DNA of 64,000 nt from positions 2,976,001 through 3,040,000 of the forward strand of contig NSGV01000001.1 in the NCBI GenBank assembly GCA_002300355.1, in the 5' to 3' direction. Below the pieces are notes generated by a model that saw only the letters and a list, made by a program, of their open reading frames with translations, was not told the DNA's origin and searched no databases. Position numbers and translations under genes: made by a program. This stretch comes from Streptomyces sp. TLI_235. Its GTDB lineage: Bacteria > Actinomycetota > Actinomycetes > Streptomycetales > Streptomycetaceae. This document shows positions 1 to 8,399 of the stretch, piece by piece (within the stretch, counting starts at the first letter, position 1; the number at the start of each line of letters is the position of its first letter).

Positions 1-62
1 TGGTGGTGTCGCTGGCCTGCCTGCTGGGCGGGGCGAGCTGGCTGCTGCACTGGAAGCAGTGA
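1..62 (+). CDS. C-terminal end of an unidentified membrane protein (truncated by the window edge)
   Basis: The reading frame entering from the left ends at TGA 60-62. The visible residues, VVSLACLLGGASWLLHWKQ, are hydrophobic and finish with a short charged tail, as in a last transmembrane helix. Only 19 residues are in the window, so no family can be assigned. In Streptomyces the gene before aroA is, as I recall, an M50-type membrane metallopeptidase; that is context, not something shown here. Confidence 0.5.
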   Translation, partial: VVSLACLLGGASWLLHWKQ

Positions 63-162
63 GCCGCCGGTGACGGTGGGTGGGCACACCGTCCGCACGG
101 AATCACCGCACACCCCCCGTCCGCCATGCGAATGCGCACCGGGGCGTTGCCGGGCGGCCCCC

Positions 163-174
163 TAGACTTGGCGC
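163..174 (+). promoter_or_regulatory. -10 element of a probably leaderless aroA transcript
   Basis: TAGACT at 163-168 is followed by only six bases before the aroA ATG at 175. No Shine-Dalgarno-like purine run precedes the ATG. A -10 box six or seven bases before a start codon is the usual sign of a leaderless mRNA in Streptomyces. No convincing -35 is visible. Confidence 0.45.
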
Positions 175-1494
175 ATGACCGATGCCCTGTGGCCCGCCCC
201 CGTCGCCACCGCAGCCGTGGACGCGACCGTCACCATCCCCGGCTCCAAGTCGGCGACCAACCGCGCGCTGGTGCTGGCCGCGCTCGCCGACGGCCCCGGC
301 TGGGTGCGTCGGCCGCTGCGCAGCCGCGACTCCCAGCTGATGGCGGACGGCCTGCGGGCGCTCGGCGTGACCGTCGAGGAGACGGTGAACGCGGCCAGCG
401 GCGGCACGGGCGGCGGCGAGGCCTGGCGGGTCATCCCGGCGCCGCAGCTGCTCGGCCCGGCCCGGGTCGACGTGGGCAACGCCGGCACGGTCATGCGCTT
501 CCTGCCCCCGCTCGCGGCACTCGCCGACGGCCCGGTCCACTTCGACGGCGACCCGCGCTGCTACGAGCGGCCCCAGCACGGCGTGATCGACGCGCTGCGC
601 ACCCTCGGCGCGCGGATCGACGACGGCGGCCGCGGCGGCTTCCCGCTGACGGTGCACGGCACCGGCGCGGTGGACGGCGGCACGGTCGACGTGGACGCCT
701 CCTCGTCCTCGCAGTTCATCTCCGCCCTGCTGCTCTCCGGCGCCCGCTACAACAACGGCGTGGAGATCCGGAACATCGGCGAGACGGTGCCCTCGCTGCC
801 GCACATCCGGATGACGGTGGACATGGTCCGCAAGGCCGGCGGGCAGGTCGACGCCCCCGAGGACGGCGGTGAGAAGGACGTCTGGCGGGTCACCCCGGGC
901 GCGCTGATCGGCCGCGACCTGGTGGTGGAGCCGGACCTCTCGAACGCGGCGCCGTTCTTCGCCGCGGCACTGGTCACCGGCGGCCGGGTCACCGTCCGGG
1001 ACTGGCCGAGGCACACCTACCAGCCGGGCGACCAGCTGCGCGAGATCTACACGCGGATGGGCGGCACCTGCCGGTTCACCGACGAGGGCCTGGAGTTCAC
1101 CGGCACCGGCCGGATCCGCGGCATCGAGGCGGACCTGCACGACGTCGGCGAGCTCACCCCGGTGATCGCCGCGGTGGCCGCGCTCGCGGACTCCGAGTCC
1201 CACCTGTACGGCATCGCCCACCTGCGGCTGCACGAGACGGACCGGCTGGCCGCGCTCGCCAAGGAGATCAACGACCTGGGCGGCGACGTGTCGGAGACCG
1301 AGGACGGCCTGCGGATCCGGCCGCGTCCGCTGCGCGGCGGCGTGTTCCACACCTACGAGGACCACCGGCTGGCGACCGCCGCCGCGGTGATCGGCCTCGC
1401 GGTGGAGGGCGTCCGGGTGGAGAACGTGGCGACCACCGCCAAGACCCTGCCGGACTTCCCGCAGATGTGGGCCGACCTCCTCGGCCAGGGCTGA
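175..1494 (+). CDS. aroA: 3-phosphoshikimate 1-carboxyvinyltransferase (EPSP synthase)
   Basis: Shikimate-pathway enzyme that joins phosphoenolpyruvate to shikimate-3-phosphate in the cytoplasm, ahead of chorismate. The 439-aa protein has the family landmarks in order: GSKSATNRA near residue 23 (substrate-binding Lys), GNAGTVMRF near 101 (PEP loop), SSSSQF near 180, the DVGELTP region, RLHETDRL, and YEDHRLATAAA near the C-terminus. Length is normal for the two-lobed EPSP synthase fold. The start is ATG 175, six bases after a -10-like TAGACT and without a ribosome binding site. rsgA follows 15 bases after the stop, so the two genes are probably co-transcribed. The SATNRA variant resembles class I enzymes. 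Assignment is secure. Confidence 0.97.
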   Translation: MTDALWPAPVATAAVDATVTIPGSKSATNRALVLAALADGPGWVRRPLRSRDSQLMADGLRALGVTVEETVNAASGGTGGGEAWRVIPAPQLLGPARVDVGNAGTVMRFLPPLAALADGPVHFDGDPRCYERPQHGVIDALRTLGARIDDGGRGGFPLTVHGTGAVDGGTVDVDASSSSQFISALLLSGARYNNGVEIRNIGETVPSLPHIRMTVDMVRKAGGQVDAPEDGGEKDVWRVTPGALIGRDLVVEPDLSNAAPFFAAALVTGGRVTVRDWPRHTYQPGDQLREIYTRMGGTCRFTDEGLEFTGTGRIRGIEADLHDVGELTPVIAAVAALADSESHLYGIAHLRLHETDRLAALAKEINDLGGDVSETEDGLRIRPRPLRGGVFHTYEDHRLATAAAVIGLAVEGVRVENVATTAKTLPDFPQMWADLLGQG

Positions 1495-1509
1495 CGGGGG
1501 CAGAGCAGC

Positions 1510-2565
1510 ATGCGCCGCTACGGCAAGGACGCCGACGAGGACGACATCCGCAGCCGCCCCGCCCGGCGGGGCTCCCGGCCCCGCACCCGGATCCGGCCCA
1601 AGCACGACGACGCCGCCGAGGCGATGATCCTCACCATCGACCGCGGGCGGCTGACCTGCCTGGTCGACGCCGGGACGAAGAAGGAGCGCGAGGTCGTCGC
1701 CATGAAGGCCCGCGAACTGGGCCGCAAGGGCGTCGTCGTCGGCGACCTGGTCGACGTGGTCGGCGACCTGTCCGGGGAGCCGGACACGCTGGCCCGGATC
1801 GTCCGGGTCGCCGAGCGCACCTCGGTGCTGCGGCGCACCGCGGACGACGACGACCCGTACGAGCGGATCGTGGTCGCCAACGCCGAGCAGCTGGCCATCG
1901 TCACCGCGCTGGCCGACCCGGAGCCGCGGCCGCGGCTGATCGACCGCTGCCTGGTGGCGGCGTACGACGCCGGGATGGAGCCGCTGCTGGTGCTCACCAA
2001 GTCCGACCTGGCGCCGGCCGAGCCGCTGCTGGAGGCGTACGCGCCGCTGGGCATCTCCTACGTGGTGACCCGGCGGGACGAGCTGGAGACGGCCGGCGCG
2101 GAGGCGGTGCGCGAGCACCTGCGCGGCCGCTCCACGGTGTTCATCGGGCACTCCGGCGTCGGCAAGACCACGCTGGTCAACGCGCTGGTGCCGGAGCGGC
2201 AGCGGAGCACCGGGCGCGTCAACGCGGTGACCGGCCGGGGCCGGCACACCACCGTCTCGGCGCTGGCGCTGCGGCTGCCGCCGCCGCCCGGCGCCAAGCC
2301 GGGCTCGAAGAAGGCGCTCGACCCGGGCTGGGTGATCGACACCCCGGGCTTCCGCTCCTTCGGCCTGTCGCACATCGACCCGTCCCGGGTCATCCTCGCC
2401 TTCCCGGACCTGGAGCCGGGCACGGCGGACTGCCCGCGCGCCTGCAGCCACGACGAGCCCGACTGCGCGCTGGACGCCTGGGTCGCGGCCGGCCACGCCG
2501 AGGCCGCCCGGCTGTACTCGCTGCGCCGGCTGCTCGACAGCCGCGAGGCCCACGAGGGCGACTGA
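1510..2565 (+). CDS. rsgA: Ribosome small-subunit-dependent GTPase A
   Basis: Circularly permuted GTPase that acts late in 30S subunit maturation. In the 351-aa protein the motifs come in the permuted order G4 (TKSD near residue 164), G1/P-loop (GHSGVGKTTL near 214), then G3 (DTPGF near 279). A C-terminal zinc knuckle of the CPRACSH...C type lies near 309-320. An N-terminal OB-like segment precedes the GTPase core, and the first 30 residues are rich in Arg, Asp and Glu. It follows aroA by 15 bases and is closed by a strong hairpin at 2584-2611. In Streptomyces and mycobacteria aroA and rsgA are commonly adjacent. Confidence 0.95.
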   Translation: MRRYGKDADEDDIRSRPARRGSRPRTRIRPKHDDAAEAMILTIDRGRLTCLVDAGTKKEREVVAMKARELGRKGVVVGDLVDVVGDLSGEPDTLARIVRVAERTSVLRRTADDDDPYERIVVANAEQLAIVTALADPEPRPRLIDRCLVAAYDAGMEPLLVLTKSDLAPAEPLLEAYAPLGISYVVTRRDELETAGAEAVREHLRGRSTVFIGHSGVGKTTLVNALVPERQRSTGRVNAVTGRGRHTTVSALALRLPPPPGAKPGSKKALDPGWVIDTPGFRSFGLSHIDPSRVILAFPDLEPGTADCPRACSHDEPDCALDAWVAAGHAEAARLYSLRRLLDSREAHEGD

Positions 2566-2583
2566 CCGCCACTGCGGGGACGG

Positions 2584-2611
2584 CGGCCCGTCCGAGGTGT
2601 CGGACGGGCCG
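2584..2611 (+). terminator. Intrinsic-type hairpin after rsgA
   Basis: A perfect 12-bp stem, CGGCCCGTCCGA / TCGGACGGGCCG, encloses the loop GGTG. It begins 18 bases after the rsgA stop. No T-run follows, which is common for terminators in this GC-rich group. Confidence 0.7.
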
Positions 2612-2679
2612 GGTCCGGTGATCATAAGAGCGTGGGAGACGCTAGTACGGACACTCCGAGGGGCAAGGGAGTCAGCCCG

Positions 2680-3003
2680 ATGGCATGGGCCTTGGTGATC
2701 CTCGCCGGTCTGCTGGAGACCGGCTTCGCGATCAACCTCAAACTGAGCCACGGCTTCACCCGGCTCTGGCCCACCATCAGCTTCTGCGCGTTCGCGCTGG
2801 GCAGCTTCGGCCTGCTGACGCTCTCGCTCAAGTCACTGCCGGTCGGCTCGGCGTACGCGGTCTGGACGGGCATCGGCGCGGCCGGAACCGCGGTGTACGG
2901 CATGGTCTTCCTCGAAGAGTCCAGCAGTGTGCTGAAACTGGTCTCGATCTCCCTGGTGATCGCGGGCGTGGTGGGCCTTCAGCTGAGCGGCTCCGGGCAC
3001 TGA
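2680..3003 (+). CDS. Small multidrug resistance (SMR/EmrE-SugE family) membrane transporter
   Basis: The 107-aa protein starts at ATG 2680 (MAWALVILAGLLETGFA), nine bases after the purine run AAGGGAG. The GTG at 2632 in the same frame would add a non-hydrophobic leader and has no ribosome binding site. Four hydrophobic helices fill the whole length. The membrane-embedded Glu of the SMR family is present in the first helix (LLETGFAINLK, about residue 13). The SYAVWTGIG-type motif appears as GSAYAVWTGIGAAGTA near residues 55-70. The family works as a dimer exchanging protons for cationic compounds; the SugE/Gdx branch exports guanidinium. Which branch this belongs to cannot be settled by eye. 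Confidence 0.88.
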   Translation: MAWALVILAGLLETGFAINLKLSHGFTRLWPTISFCAFALGSFGLLTLSLKSLPVGSAYAVWTGIGAAGTAVYGMVFLEESSSVLKLVSISLVIAGVVGLQLSGSGH

Positions 3004-3062
3004 TCCGCACGCCGGTTCGGTCCGCTGTGCGAGCCGCGCCGACCGATCCGGCCTCGGGTCGC

Positions 3063-3074
3063 TAGGGTTCGGGC
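3063..3074 (+). promoter_or_regulatory. -10 element of a probably leaderless hisN transcript
   Basis: TAGGGT at 3063-3068 lies six bases before the hisN ATG at 3075, the same geometry as at aroA. There is no Shine-Dalgarno sequence upstream of the ATG. Confidence 0.4.
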
Positions 3075-3872
3075 ATGGCCGACTATCACGACGACCTCCG
3101 ACTCGCCCATGTCCTCGCCGACTCGGCCGACTCGGTCACCATGGAGCGCTTCAAGGCGCTGGACCTCAAGGTCGAGACCAAGCCGGACCTCACCCCGGTC
3201 AGCGACGCCGACAAGGCCGCCGAGGAGCTGGTGCGCAGCGTGCTGCAGCGGGCCCGCCCGCGCGACGCCGTGATGGGCGAGGAGTACGGCCTGCAGGGCT
3301 CCGGCCCGCGGCGCTGGGTGGTCGACCCGATCGACGGCACCAAGAACTACGTCCGCGGCGTTCCGGTCTGGGCGACCCTGATCGCCCTGCTGGAGGAGGG
3401 CATCGACGGCGAGCTTCAGCCGGTGGTGGGCATCGTCTCCGCGCCGGCGCTGAACCGCCGCTGGTGGGCGGCGCGCAGTCTGGGCGCGTACGCGGGCCGC
3501 AGCCTGGCCAAGGCGACGCGGATCCACGTCTCCGAGGTGGCCCGGGTCGAGGACGCCTCGTTCTCGTACTCCTCGCTGACCGGCTGGGAGGAGCGCGGCC
3601 GGCTGGACCCGTTCCTGGACCTCACCCGGACCTGCTGGCGCACCCGGGCGTACGGCGACTTCTGGTCCTACATGATGGTCGCCGAGGGCTCGGCGGACAT
3701 CGCGGCGGAGCCGGAGCTGAGCCTGTGGGACATGGCGGCGCCGTGCATCGTGGTGCAGGAGGCGGGCGGCCGGTTCACCGGCCTGGACGGCGTGGACGGG
3801 CCGAACGGCGCCGACGCGGTGGCCACCAACGGGCTGCTGCACGCGGAGACGCTGCGCCGCCTCAGCGTGTGA
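3075..3872 (+). CDS. hisN: Histidinol-phosphatase, inositol-monophosphatase family
   Basis: The enzyme removes phosphate from L-histidinol phosphate in histidine synthesis; actinobacteria use this IMPase-type HisN. The 265-aa sequence carries the Mg2+-binding signatures of the family: GEEYG near residue 73, [12 protein letters not shown] near 87-98, and the C-terminal [15 protein letters not shown] near 219-233. The N-terminal part ([19 protein letters not shown]) matches streptomycete HisN proteins as I remember them. An inositol- or fructose-phosphatase activity cannot be excluded from sequence, because the superfamily is promiscuous. The gene appears monocistronic, with its own -10 and a 15-bp terminator hairpin behind it. 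Confidence 0.88.
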   Translation: MADYHDDLRLAHVLADSADSVTMERFKALDLKVETKPDLTPVSDADKAAEELVRSVLQRARPRDAVMGEEYGLQGSGPRRWVVDPIDGTKNYVRGVPVWATLIALLEEGIDGELQPVVGIVSAPALNRRWWAARSLGAYAGRSLAKATRIHVSEVARVEDASFSYSSLTGWEERGRLDPFLDLTRTCWRTRAYGDFWSYMMVAEGSADIAAEPELSLWDMAAPCIVVQEAGGRFTGLDGVDGPNGADAVATNGLLHAETLRRLSV

Positions 3873-3906
3873 GCGACGGCTGACGGCCCGTCCGACGGGC
3901 GTGTTT

Positions 3907-3942
3907 CGGCGGGTGGTCGGCGAGGTTGCCGACCACCCGCCG
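3907..3942 (+). terminator. Terminator hairpin after hisN
   Basis: A perfect 15-bp stem (CGGCGGGTGGTCGGC and its complement) with the 6-nt loop GAGGTT, starting 35 bases after the hisN stop. A smaller GCCCGTC/GACGGGC hairpin lies just before it, at 3887-3901. Confidence 0.7.
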
Positions 3943-4089
3943 CACGTTCCGGGCGGCGCTGAGGGCGCGGCAACTCCCTTGCAACAGAAGGGCCCTAGGC
4001 TCGACCGGGCAAGCGGCCGGTACCCGGTACCGCGCCTCCGTTCCCCGTGCGCCCACCCCGCCGGGCCACTGCCGAGGGGGACTCCCCAC

Positions 4090-5976
4090 GTGCGTACGCT
4101 CCGCAGCATCCGCCACCGGCTCGCCCTGCTGCTCGCCCTGCCGACCGGCGCCCTGGTGATCCTGGGTGCGATCGGCACCGCCGACCGGGCCGGGCGGTTC
4201 GCCGACGCCGGCCGGACGGGCGACCGGGTGGCCCTGGTGGTCGCCACCGAGGAGTTCGTCCACCAGCTCCAGCGCGAGCGCGGCCTCACCGCGGGCCTGC
4301 TCGGCGGCGAGACGTCCTTCCGGGCGCAGCTCGGCCCGCAGCGGGAGGCCGCCGACCAGGCCCGCCGGGAGCTCGACCGGCGCCTCGCCGACGATCCGCC
4401 CGGCGCGGAGCAGGTGCGCGGGGCGCTCGGCGGGCTGGGCACCCTCGCCCGGCTGCGCGGCCGGGCCGACACCGGTGCCGCCACCCGCACGGAGGCGCTG
4501 GAGTTCTTCACCGGCGCCGTCACCGCGCTGAACACGGCCGCGTTCGCCGACCGGGACGGCACCGGCGACCGGCGGCTGGCCGACGCGCTCGCCACCCTGC
4601 GGTCGCTCGGCGAGGCCACCGAGGCCACCGCGCTGGAGCGCGGAACGCTCAACGGGGTGCTGGCCGCCGGCTCCTTCCGGAACGGCGAGTACCCGGCGTT
4701 CGTCCGGATCACCGCGGTGCGGGCGGCCGCGCTCGCCGGCGTGCCGCGCACCGCGTCCCCCGCCCGCGCCGCCGCCCTGGACGCGGTGCTGCGCGGCCCG
4801 GACGCGGTCACCGTCGCCGGAATGGAGCAGCAGGCCCTGGACGGCTGGGCGGCGGACCGGCTGCCGGTGCGCGCGGACGCCTGGTGGCGGGCCGCGTCGG
4901 CGCTGGTCGACGGTCTGTACGAGGTGCAGTCGCAGGCCGCGGCGGACAGCCGGACCCGCGCGGACGAGCTGCGGTCGCAGGCGCTGCGCGGGCTGCTGGT
5001 GAACGCCGGGCTGGCGCTCGCCGCGGCGGTCGGGGCGGCGCTGCTGGGCCTGCTGGCGACCCGGTCGATCACCCGGCCGGTGGCGGCGCTGGCCGGGGAG
5101 GCCGAGGAACTCGCCGACCGGGTGCTGCCGGAGGCGGTGGAGCGGGCGCAGGCGGGTGGCACGGCGGGCGCGCCCGGCTCGACCGCGGCGGCGGGCACCG
5201 CGGAGCTGGAGGTGCTCGGGGCCGCACTGGACCGGGTGGCCGGGACGGCGCTGCGGCTGGCCGTCGAACAGTCGGTGCTGCGCCGGAACACGGCGGAGTC
5301 GCTGGCCGGCCTGGGGCGGCGCAACCAGGCGCTGGTGACCCGCCAGCTGGGGCTGCTGTCGACGCTGGAGAGCGGCGAGCACGATCCGGCGGCGCTGGCC
5401 AACCTGTTCGAACTCGACCACCTGGCGACCCGGATGCGGCGGAACGCGGAGAGCCTGCTGGTGCTGGTCGGCGAGGCGAGCCCGCGCCGCTGGCCGCAGC
5501 CGGTGGCGCTGGGCGACGTGGTGCGCTCGGCGCTGGGCGAGGTGGAGGACTACCGCCGGGTGGTGCTGCGGCGGGTGGACGGGGCGCTGGTGGACGGCGG
5601 TGCGGTCGCCGAGCTGGCGCACCTGCTGGCCGAGCTGATCGAGAACGCGCTGGCCGCGTCGCCGCCCGACACCGATGTGGAGGTCTTCACCCGGGTGGGG
5701 CCGGACGGCTGCCTGGTCGCGGTGGTGGACCGCGGGCCGGGCATGGACGAGGCGGCGCTGGACCGGGCGAACGCCCGGCTGGCGGGCCGGGAGAGCTTCC
5801 TGCTGGGCGAGGGCGGCCTGCTCGGGCACTACGTGGTGGGCCGGCTGGCGGAGCGGCTGGGCGCGGTCGTGCGCCTCGCGCCGGCGCCGGTGCACGGGGT
5901 GACGGCGACGGTGGCGCTGCCCCCGGCGCTGCTGGTGTCCGCGCCGCGGCAGGTGGCGGGCGGGGTGCGGGCGTGA
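4090..5976 (+). CDS. Sensor histidine-kinase-like protein with nitrate/nitrite-sensing (NIT) domain, conservon CvnA type
   Basis: The start chosen is GTG 4090 (MRTLRSIRHRLALLLALP), ten bases after the run CGAGGGGGA; the frame opens at 3901, but the extra 63 residues are low-complexity. The 628-aa protein has a signal-anchor helix at about 12-35. An extracytoplasmic region follows with the NIT-type motif FVHQLQRERGLTAGLLGG near 57-74. A second membrane helix near 300-325 ends in ATRSITRPVAALAGEAEEL, a HAMP-like segment. The cytoplasmic part has LFELDHLATRMRRNAESLL near 440 and a GHKL ATPase: LLAELIENALAASPP (N box), VDRGPGMDE and LGHYVVGRLAERLGA. These are the features of conservon CvnA kinases. 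The next gene overlaps it by 4 nt and is the CvnC partner. The usual CvnB and CvnD genes are not here. Confidence 0.85.
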   Translation: MRTLRSIRHRLALLLALPTGALVILGAIGTADRAGRFADAGRTGDRVALVVATEEFVHQLQRERGLTAGLLGGETSFRAQLGPQREAADQARRELDRRLADDPPGAEQVRGALGGLGTLARLRGRADTGAATRTEALEFFTGAVTALNTAAFADRDGTGDRRLADALATLRSLGEATEATALERGTLNGVLAAGSFRNGEYPAFVRITAVRAAALAGVPRTASPARAAALDAVLRGPDAVTVAGMEQQALDGWAADRLPVRADAWWRAASALVDGLYEVQSQAAADSRTRADELRSQALRGLLVNAGLALAAAVGAALLGLLATRSITRPVAALAGEAEELADRVLPEAVERAQAGGTAGAPGSTAAAGTAELEVLGAALDRVAGTALRLAVEQSVLRRNTAESLAGLGRRNQALVTRQLGLLSTLESGEHDPAALANLFELDHLATRMRRNAESLLVLVGEASPRRWPQPVALGDVVRSALGEVEDYRRVVLRRVDGALVDGGAVAELAHLLAELIENALAASPPDTDVEVFTRVGPDGCLVAVVDRGPGMDEAALDRANARLAGRESFLLGEGGLLGHYVVGRLAERLGAVVRLAPAPVHGVTATVALPPALLVSAPRQVAGGVRA

Positions 5977-6323
5977 CGGGCTTCGAGGAGGGCGGGGCCG
6001 GCGAGGTGGTCCGCCCGTTCGTGATCACCGCGGGGCGCACCCGGCCGGTGCGGGACGAGCTGCGGGTCGAGACGCTGGTGACGGCGCCGCCCGCCGCGCT
6101 GGCGGCGCCGCTGGGCTTCGAGCGGCACCGGATCGTCGAGCTGTGCCAGTACCCGAGGTCGGTGGCGGAGCTGGCGGCGCTGCTGCCGGTGCCGCTCGGG
6201 GTGGCCCGGGTGCTGGTCGCGGACCTGGCCGCGGAGCGGTACGTGCGGGTGCACGAGCGGGCGGCGGAGGACGTGTCGGTGGCGCTGCTGGAGCGGATCC
6301 GGGACGGGCTGCTGCGGCTGTAG
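5973..6323 (+). CDS. DUF742 protein, conservon CvnC type
   Basis: The GTG at 5973 overlaps the kinase stop as GTGA, so translation is probably coupled. The 116-aa product contains VVRPFVITAGRTRPV near residue 11, LRVETLVTA, and a winged-helix-like region (RHRIVELCQYPRSVAELAALLPVPLGVARVLVADL, in pieces). This is the signature of DUF742 proteins, found beside CvnA-type kinases, roadblock proteins and small GTPases in Streptomyces conservons. Here only the A and C components are present. No CvnB or CvnD is found downstream: katA comes next, on the opposite strand. The protein may work with components encoded elsewhere. Confidence 0.82.
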   Translation: MTGFEEGGAGEVVRPFVITAGRTRPVRDELRVETLVTAPPAALAAPLGFERHRIVELCQYPRSVAELAALLPVPLGVARVLVADLAAERYVRVHERAAEDVSVALLERIRDGLLRL

Positions 6324-6386
6324 CCGGGAGAGTGGTGCGGGCGCCGGGTGCGCCGCTGCGCTCCCGGGGCCCGCGGTCTCAGGCCG

Positions 6387-7865
6387 TCACTTCTGCTTGC
6401 GCAGCTCGCGGACGGCGTCCTCCAGGCGGCGGCCGTAGTCGGCGTCGGCCCGGCGGAAGTTCTCGATCGCCCGCTCGACGATGTCGTCGCGGTCGGCGGA
6501 GACCTTGGCGATGAAGCCGGAGAGGTTCTCGATCAGACGCTGCTGCTCGCCGGCGTCCATCAGCCGGTAGAGGTTGCCGGCCTGCACGAAGTCGTCGTCC
6601 TCGGCGTGCGAGGGTGCCTCGTGGTTGCCGGTGGCGCCGGTGACCGGGACGGCGGACCAGAGCGGGCGGCCGGTCTGGACGGGGCCGCCGAAGCTGTTCG
6701 GCTCGTAGTTCTTCCGGCGGCCGTGGCGGCCGTCGTAGAGGTGGCCGTCGCGGCCGTTGGTGAAGGCCTCGGTGGCGTGCGGGCGGTTCACCGGCAGGTG
6801 GTCGGCGTTGATGCCGACGCGGTAGCGGTGGGCGTCCGCGTAGGCGAACAGGCGGCCCTGCAGCATCTTGTCCGGGGAGGGGCCGATGCCGGGGACGAAG
6901 TGCGCCGGGGAGAAGACCGACTGCTCGACCTCGGCGAAGATGTTGTCGGGGTTGCGGTTGAGCTCCAGGGTGCCGATCTCGATCGGCGGGTAGTCCGCGT
7001 GCGGCCAGACCTTGGTCAGGCCGAACGGGTTGAAGCGGTAGTTCGCGGCGTCGGCGGCGGGCATGATCTGCACCTGCACCGTCCAGGTCGGGAACTCGCC
7101 GCGCTCGATGGCCTCGCGCAGGTCGCGCTGGTGGCTGTCCGGGTCCTCGCCGGCGAGCGTGTTGGCCTCGGCCTGGGTGAGGTTCTTGATGCCCTGGTCG
7201 GTCTTGAAGTGGTACTTCACCCAGAAGTACTCGCCTGCCTCGTTCTGCCACTGGTAGGTGTGCGAGCCGTAGCCGTTGAGGTGGCGGTAGGACGCGGGGA
7301 TGCCGCGGTCGCCGAACAGCCAGGTGACCTGGTGGGTGGACTCGGGCGACAGGCCCCAGAAGTCCCAGACGTTGTCGGCCTCCTGCGAGCCGCTGTACGG
7401 GTCGCGCTTCTGGGTGTGGATGAAGTCGGGGAACTTGATGGCGTCCTTGATGAAGAACACCGGGGTGTTGTTGCCGACCAGGTCGTAGTTGCCGTCCTCG
7501 GTGTAGAACTTCAGCGCGAAGCCGCGCGGGTCGCGCACCGCGTCGGCCGCGCCGAGGTTGCCGGCCACCGTGGAGAAGCGGAGGAAGGTCTCGGTCTGCT
7601 TGCCGACCTCGGAGAGGAACGTCGCCCGGGTCCAGGCCGTGACGTCCGCGGTCACCGTGAAGGTGCCGTAGGCGCCGGCGCCGCGGGCGTGCACCACGCG
7701 CTCCGGGATGCGCTCGCGGTTGAAGTGGGCGAGCTTCTCGAACAGCAGCTGGTCCTGGATCAGCGCCGGGCCGCCGATGCCGGCCGTCTCGGTGTTCTGG
7801 TTGTCGGCCACCGGCGCCCCGGACTCGGTGGTGAGGGTGGGCCGCAGCTCGTCCTGGCTGGTCAT
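6387..7865 (-). CDS. katA: Monofunctional haem catalase
   Basis: Hydrogen peroxide dismutase. The start chosen is ATG 7865 ([16 protein letters not shown]), after AAGGACC. The same frame could extend to 7934, but that would run through the operator. The 492-aa length fits small-subunit (clade 3) catalases. Visible signatures are [16 protein letters not shown] with the distal His near residue 52, FLRFSTVAG near 107, the [15 protein letters not shown] segment with the distal Asn near 125-140, and [14 protein letters not shown] near 335-348 with the proximal haem Tyr. It is divergent from catR across a 104-bp region holding a perfect palindrome, the arrangement known for catA/catR in S. coelicolor. 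Confidence 0.95.
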   Translation of the reverse strand: MTSQDELRPTLTTESGAPVADNQNTETAGIGGPALIQDQLLFEKLAHFNRERIPERVVHARGAGAYGTFTVTADVTAWTRATFLSEVGKQTETFLRFSTVAGNLGAADAVRDPRGFALKFYTEDGNYDLVGNNTPVFFIKDAIKFPDFIHTQKRDPYSGSQEADNVWDFWGLSPESTHQVTWLFGDRGIPASYRHLNGYGSHTYQWQNEAGEYFWVKYHFKTDQGIKNLTQAEANTLAGEDPDSHQRDLREAIERGEFPTWTVQVQIMPAADAANYRFNPFGLTKVWPHADYPPIEIGTLELNRNPDNIFAEVEQSVFSPAHFVPGIGPSPDKMLQGRLFAYADAHRYRVGINADHLPVNRPHATEAFTNGRDGHLYDGRHGRRKNYEPNSFGGPVQTGRPLWSAVPVTGATGNHEAPSHAEDDDFVQAGNLYRLMDAGEQQRLIENLSGFIAKVSADRDDIVERAIENFRRADADYGRRLEDAVRELRKQK

Positions 7866-7903
7866 GGGGAGGGTCCTTCGCGTCGTCCGGTCGTATCGAG
7901 CCG

Positions 7904-7931
7904 ATCCTAACTTGGACTTTGTCCAAGTCAA
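7904..7931 (-). promoter_or_regulatory. katA promoter with an embedded operator
   Basis: On the minus strand TTGACT (complement of 7926-7931) and TAGGAT (complement of 7904-7909) are separated by 16 bases, a good vegetative promoter. The palindrome at 7910-7928 fills the spacer, so a bound repressor would block RNA polymerase. Confidence 0.65.
7910..7928. promoter_or_regulatory. CatR-box candidate (Fur/PerR-type palindrome)
   Basis: ACTTGGAC-TTT-GTCCAAGT is a perfect palindrome with 8-bp arms around a 3-bp centre, midway between katA and catR. A Fur-family dimer site next to a Fur-family gene strongly suggests autoregulation plus control of katA. Known: S. coelicolor CatR represses catA and itself. 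Inferred: this exact site is the operator. Confidence 0.75.
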
Positions 7932-7957
7932 CACTGGCCCTAACCCGAGACCTGTCC

Positions 7958-7969
7958 TACCCTGAGTTC
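7958..7969 (+). promoter_or_regulatory. -10 element of a probably leaderless catR transcript
   Basis: TACCCT at 7958-7963 is followed by six bases (GAGTTC) and the catR ATG at 7970. There is no Shine-Dalgarno sequence. The geometry matches the aroA and hisN starts in this window. Confidence 0.4.
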
Positions 7970-8386
7970 ATGAGTGACCTGTTGGAACGACTCCGCGGAC
8001 GCGCCTGGCGGCTGACCGCGCAGCGCCGCGTGGTCGCGGAGGTCCTCGACGGCGACCACGTTCACCTCACGGCGGACCAGGTGCACGCCCGCGCGGTGGC
8101 GAGACTCCCCGAGATCTCCAGAGCCACCGTCTACAACACGCTCGGCGAACTGGTCTCGCTCGGCGAGGTGCTGGAGGTCTCCACCGACGGCCGCGCCAAG
8201 CGGTACGACCCCAACGCGCACCGGGCCCACCAGCACCTGGTCTGCTCCGGCTGCGGCGCCATCCGCGACGTCCTGCCGGAGGGCGACCCGACGGCCGCCC
8301 TCCCCGCCGACGAGCGCTTCGGCTTCACCGTGACCGGAGCCGAGATCACCTACCGCGGACTCTGCCCGGACTGCGCCGGCCCCTGA
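7970..8386 (+). CDS. catR: Fur-family peroxide-responsive repressor CatR
   Basis: The start is ATG 7970 (MSDLLERLRGRAWRLTAQR); the frame extends upstream to 7919 but would overlap the operator. The 138-aa protein has the Fur winged-helix domain (ISRATVYNTLGELVSLGEV near residues 50-68). Metal-binding elements follow: the His-rich NAHRAHQHLVCSGCGAI near 84-100 and a second Cys pair, GLCPDC, near the C-terminus, forming a structural zinc site. Being divergent from katA and sharing a perfect palindrome identifies it as the CatR type rather than an iron or zinc regulator. Peroxide sensing by metal-catalysed oxidation is a family inference. Confidence 0.9.
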   Translation: MSDLLERLRGRAWRLTAQRRVVAEVLDGDHVHLTADQVHARAVARLPEISRATVYNTLGELVSLGEVLEVSTDGRAKRYDPNAHRAHQHLVCSGCGAIRDVLPEGDPTAALPADERFGFTVTGAEITYRGLCPDCAGP

Positions 8387-8399
8387 CGCCCGAGGCGCT

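Noticed and set aside
2612-2679. Guanidine-type riboswitch before the SMR gene
   Set aside because: SugE-type genes often have one, and ACGG/CTCCGAG words are present, but the 68-bp region lacks the paired elements of the known guanidine classes.
103-2751. An 882-codon open frame on the minus strand opposite aroA and rsgA
   Set aside because: It is a shadow of high-GC codon bias on the real plus-strand genes. It crosses two genes and a terminator, and its composition is low-complexity.
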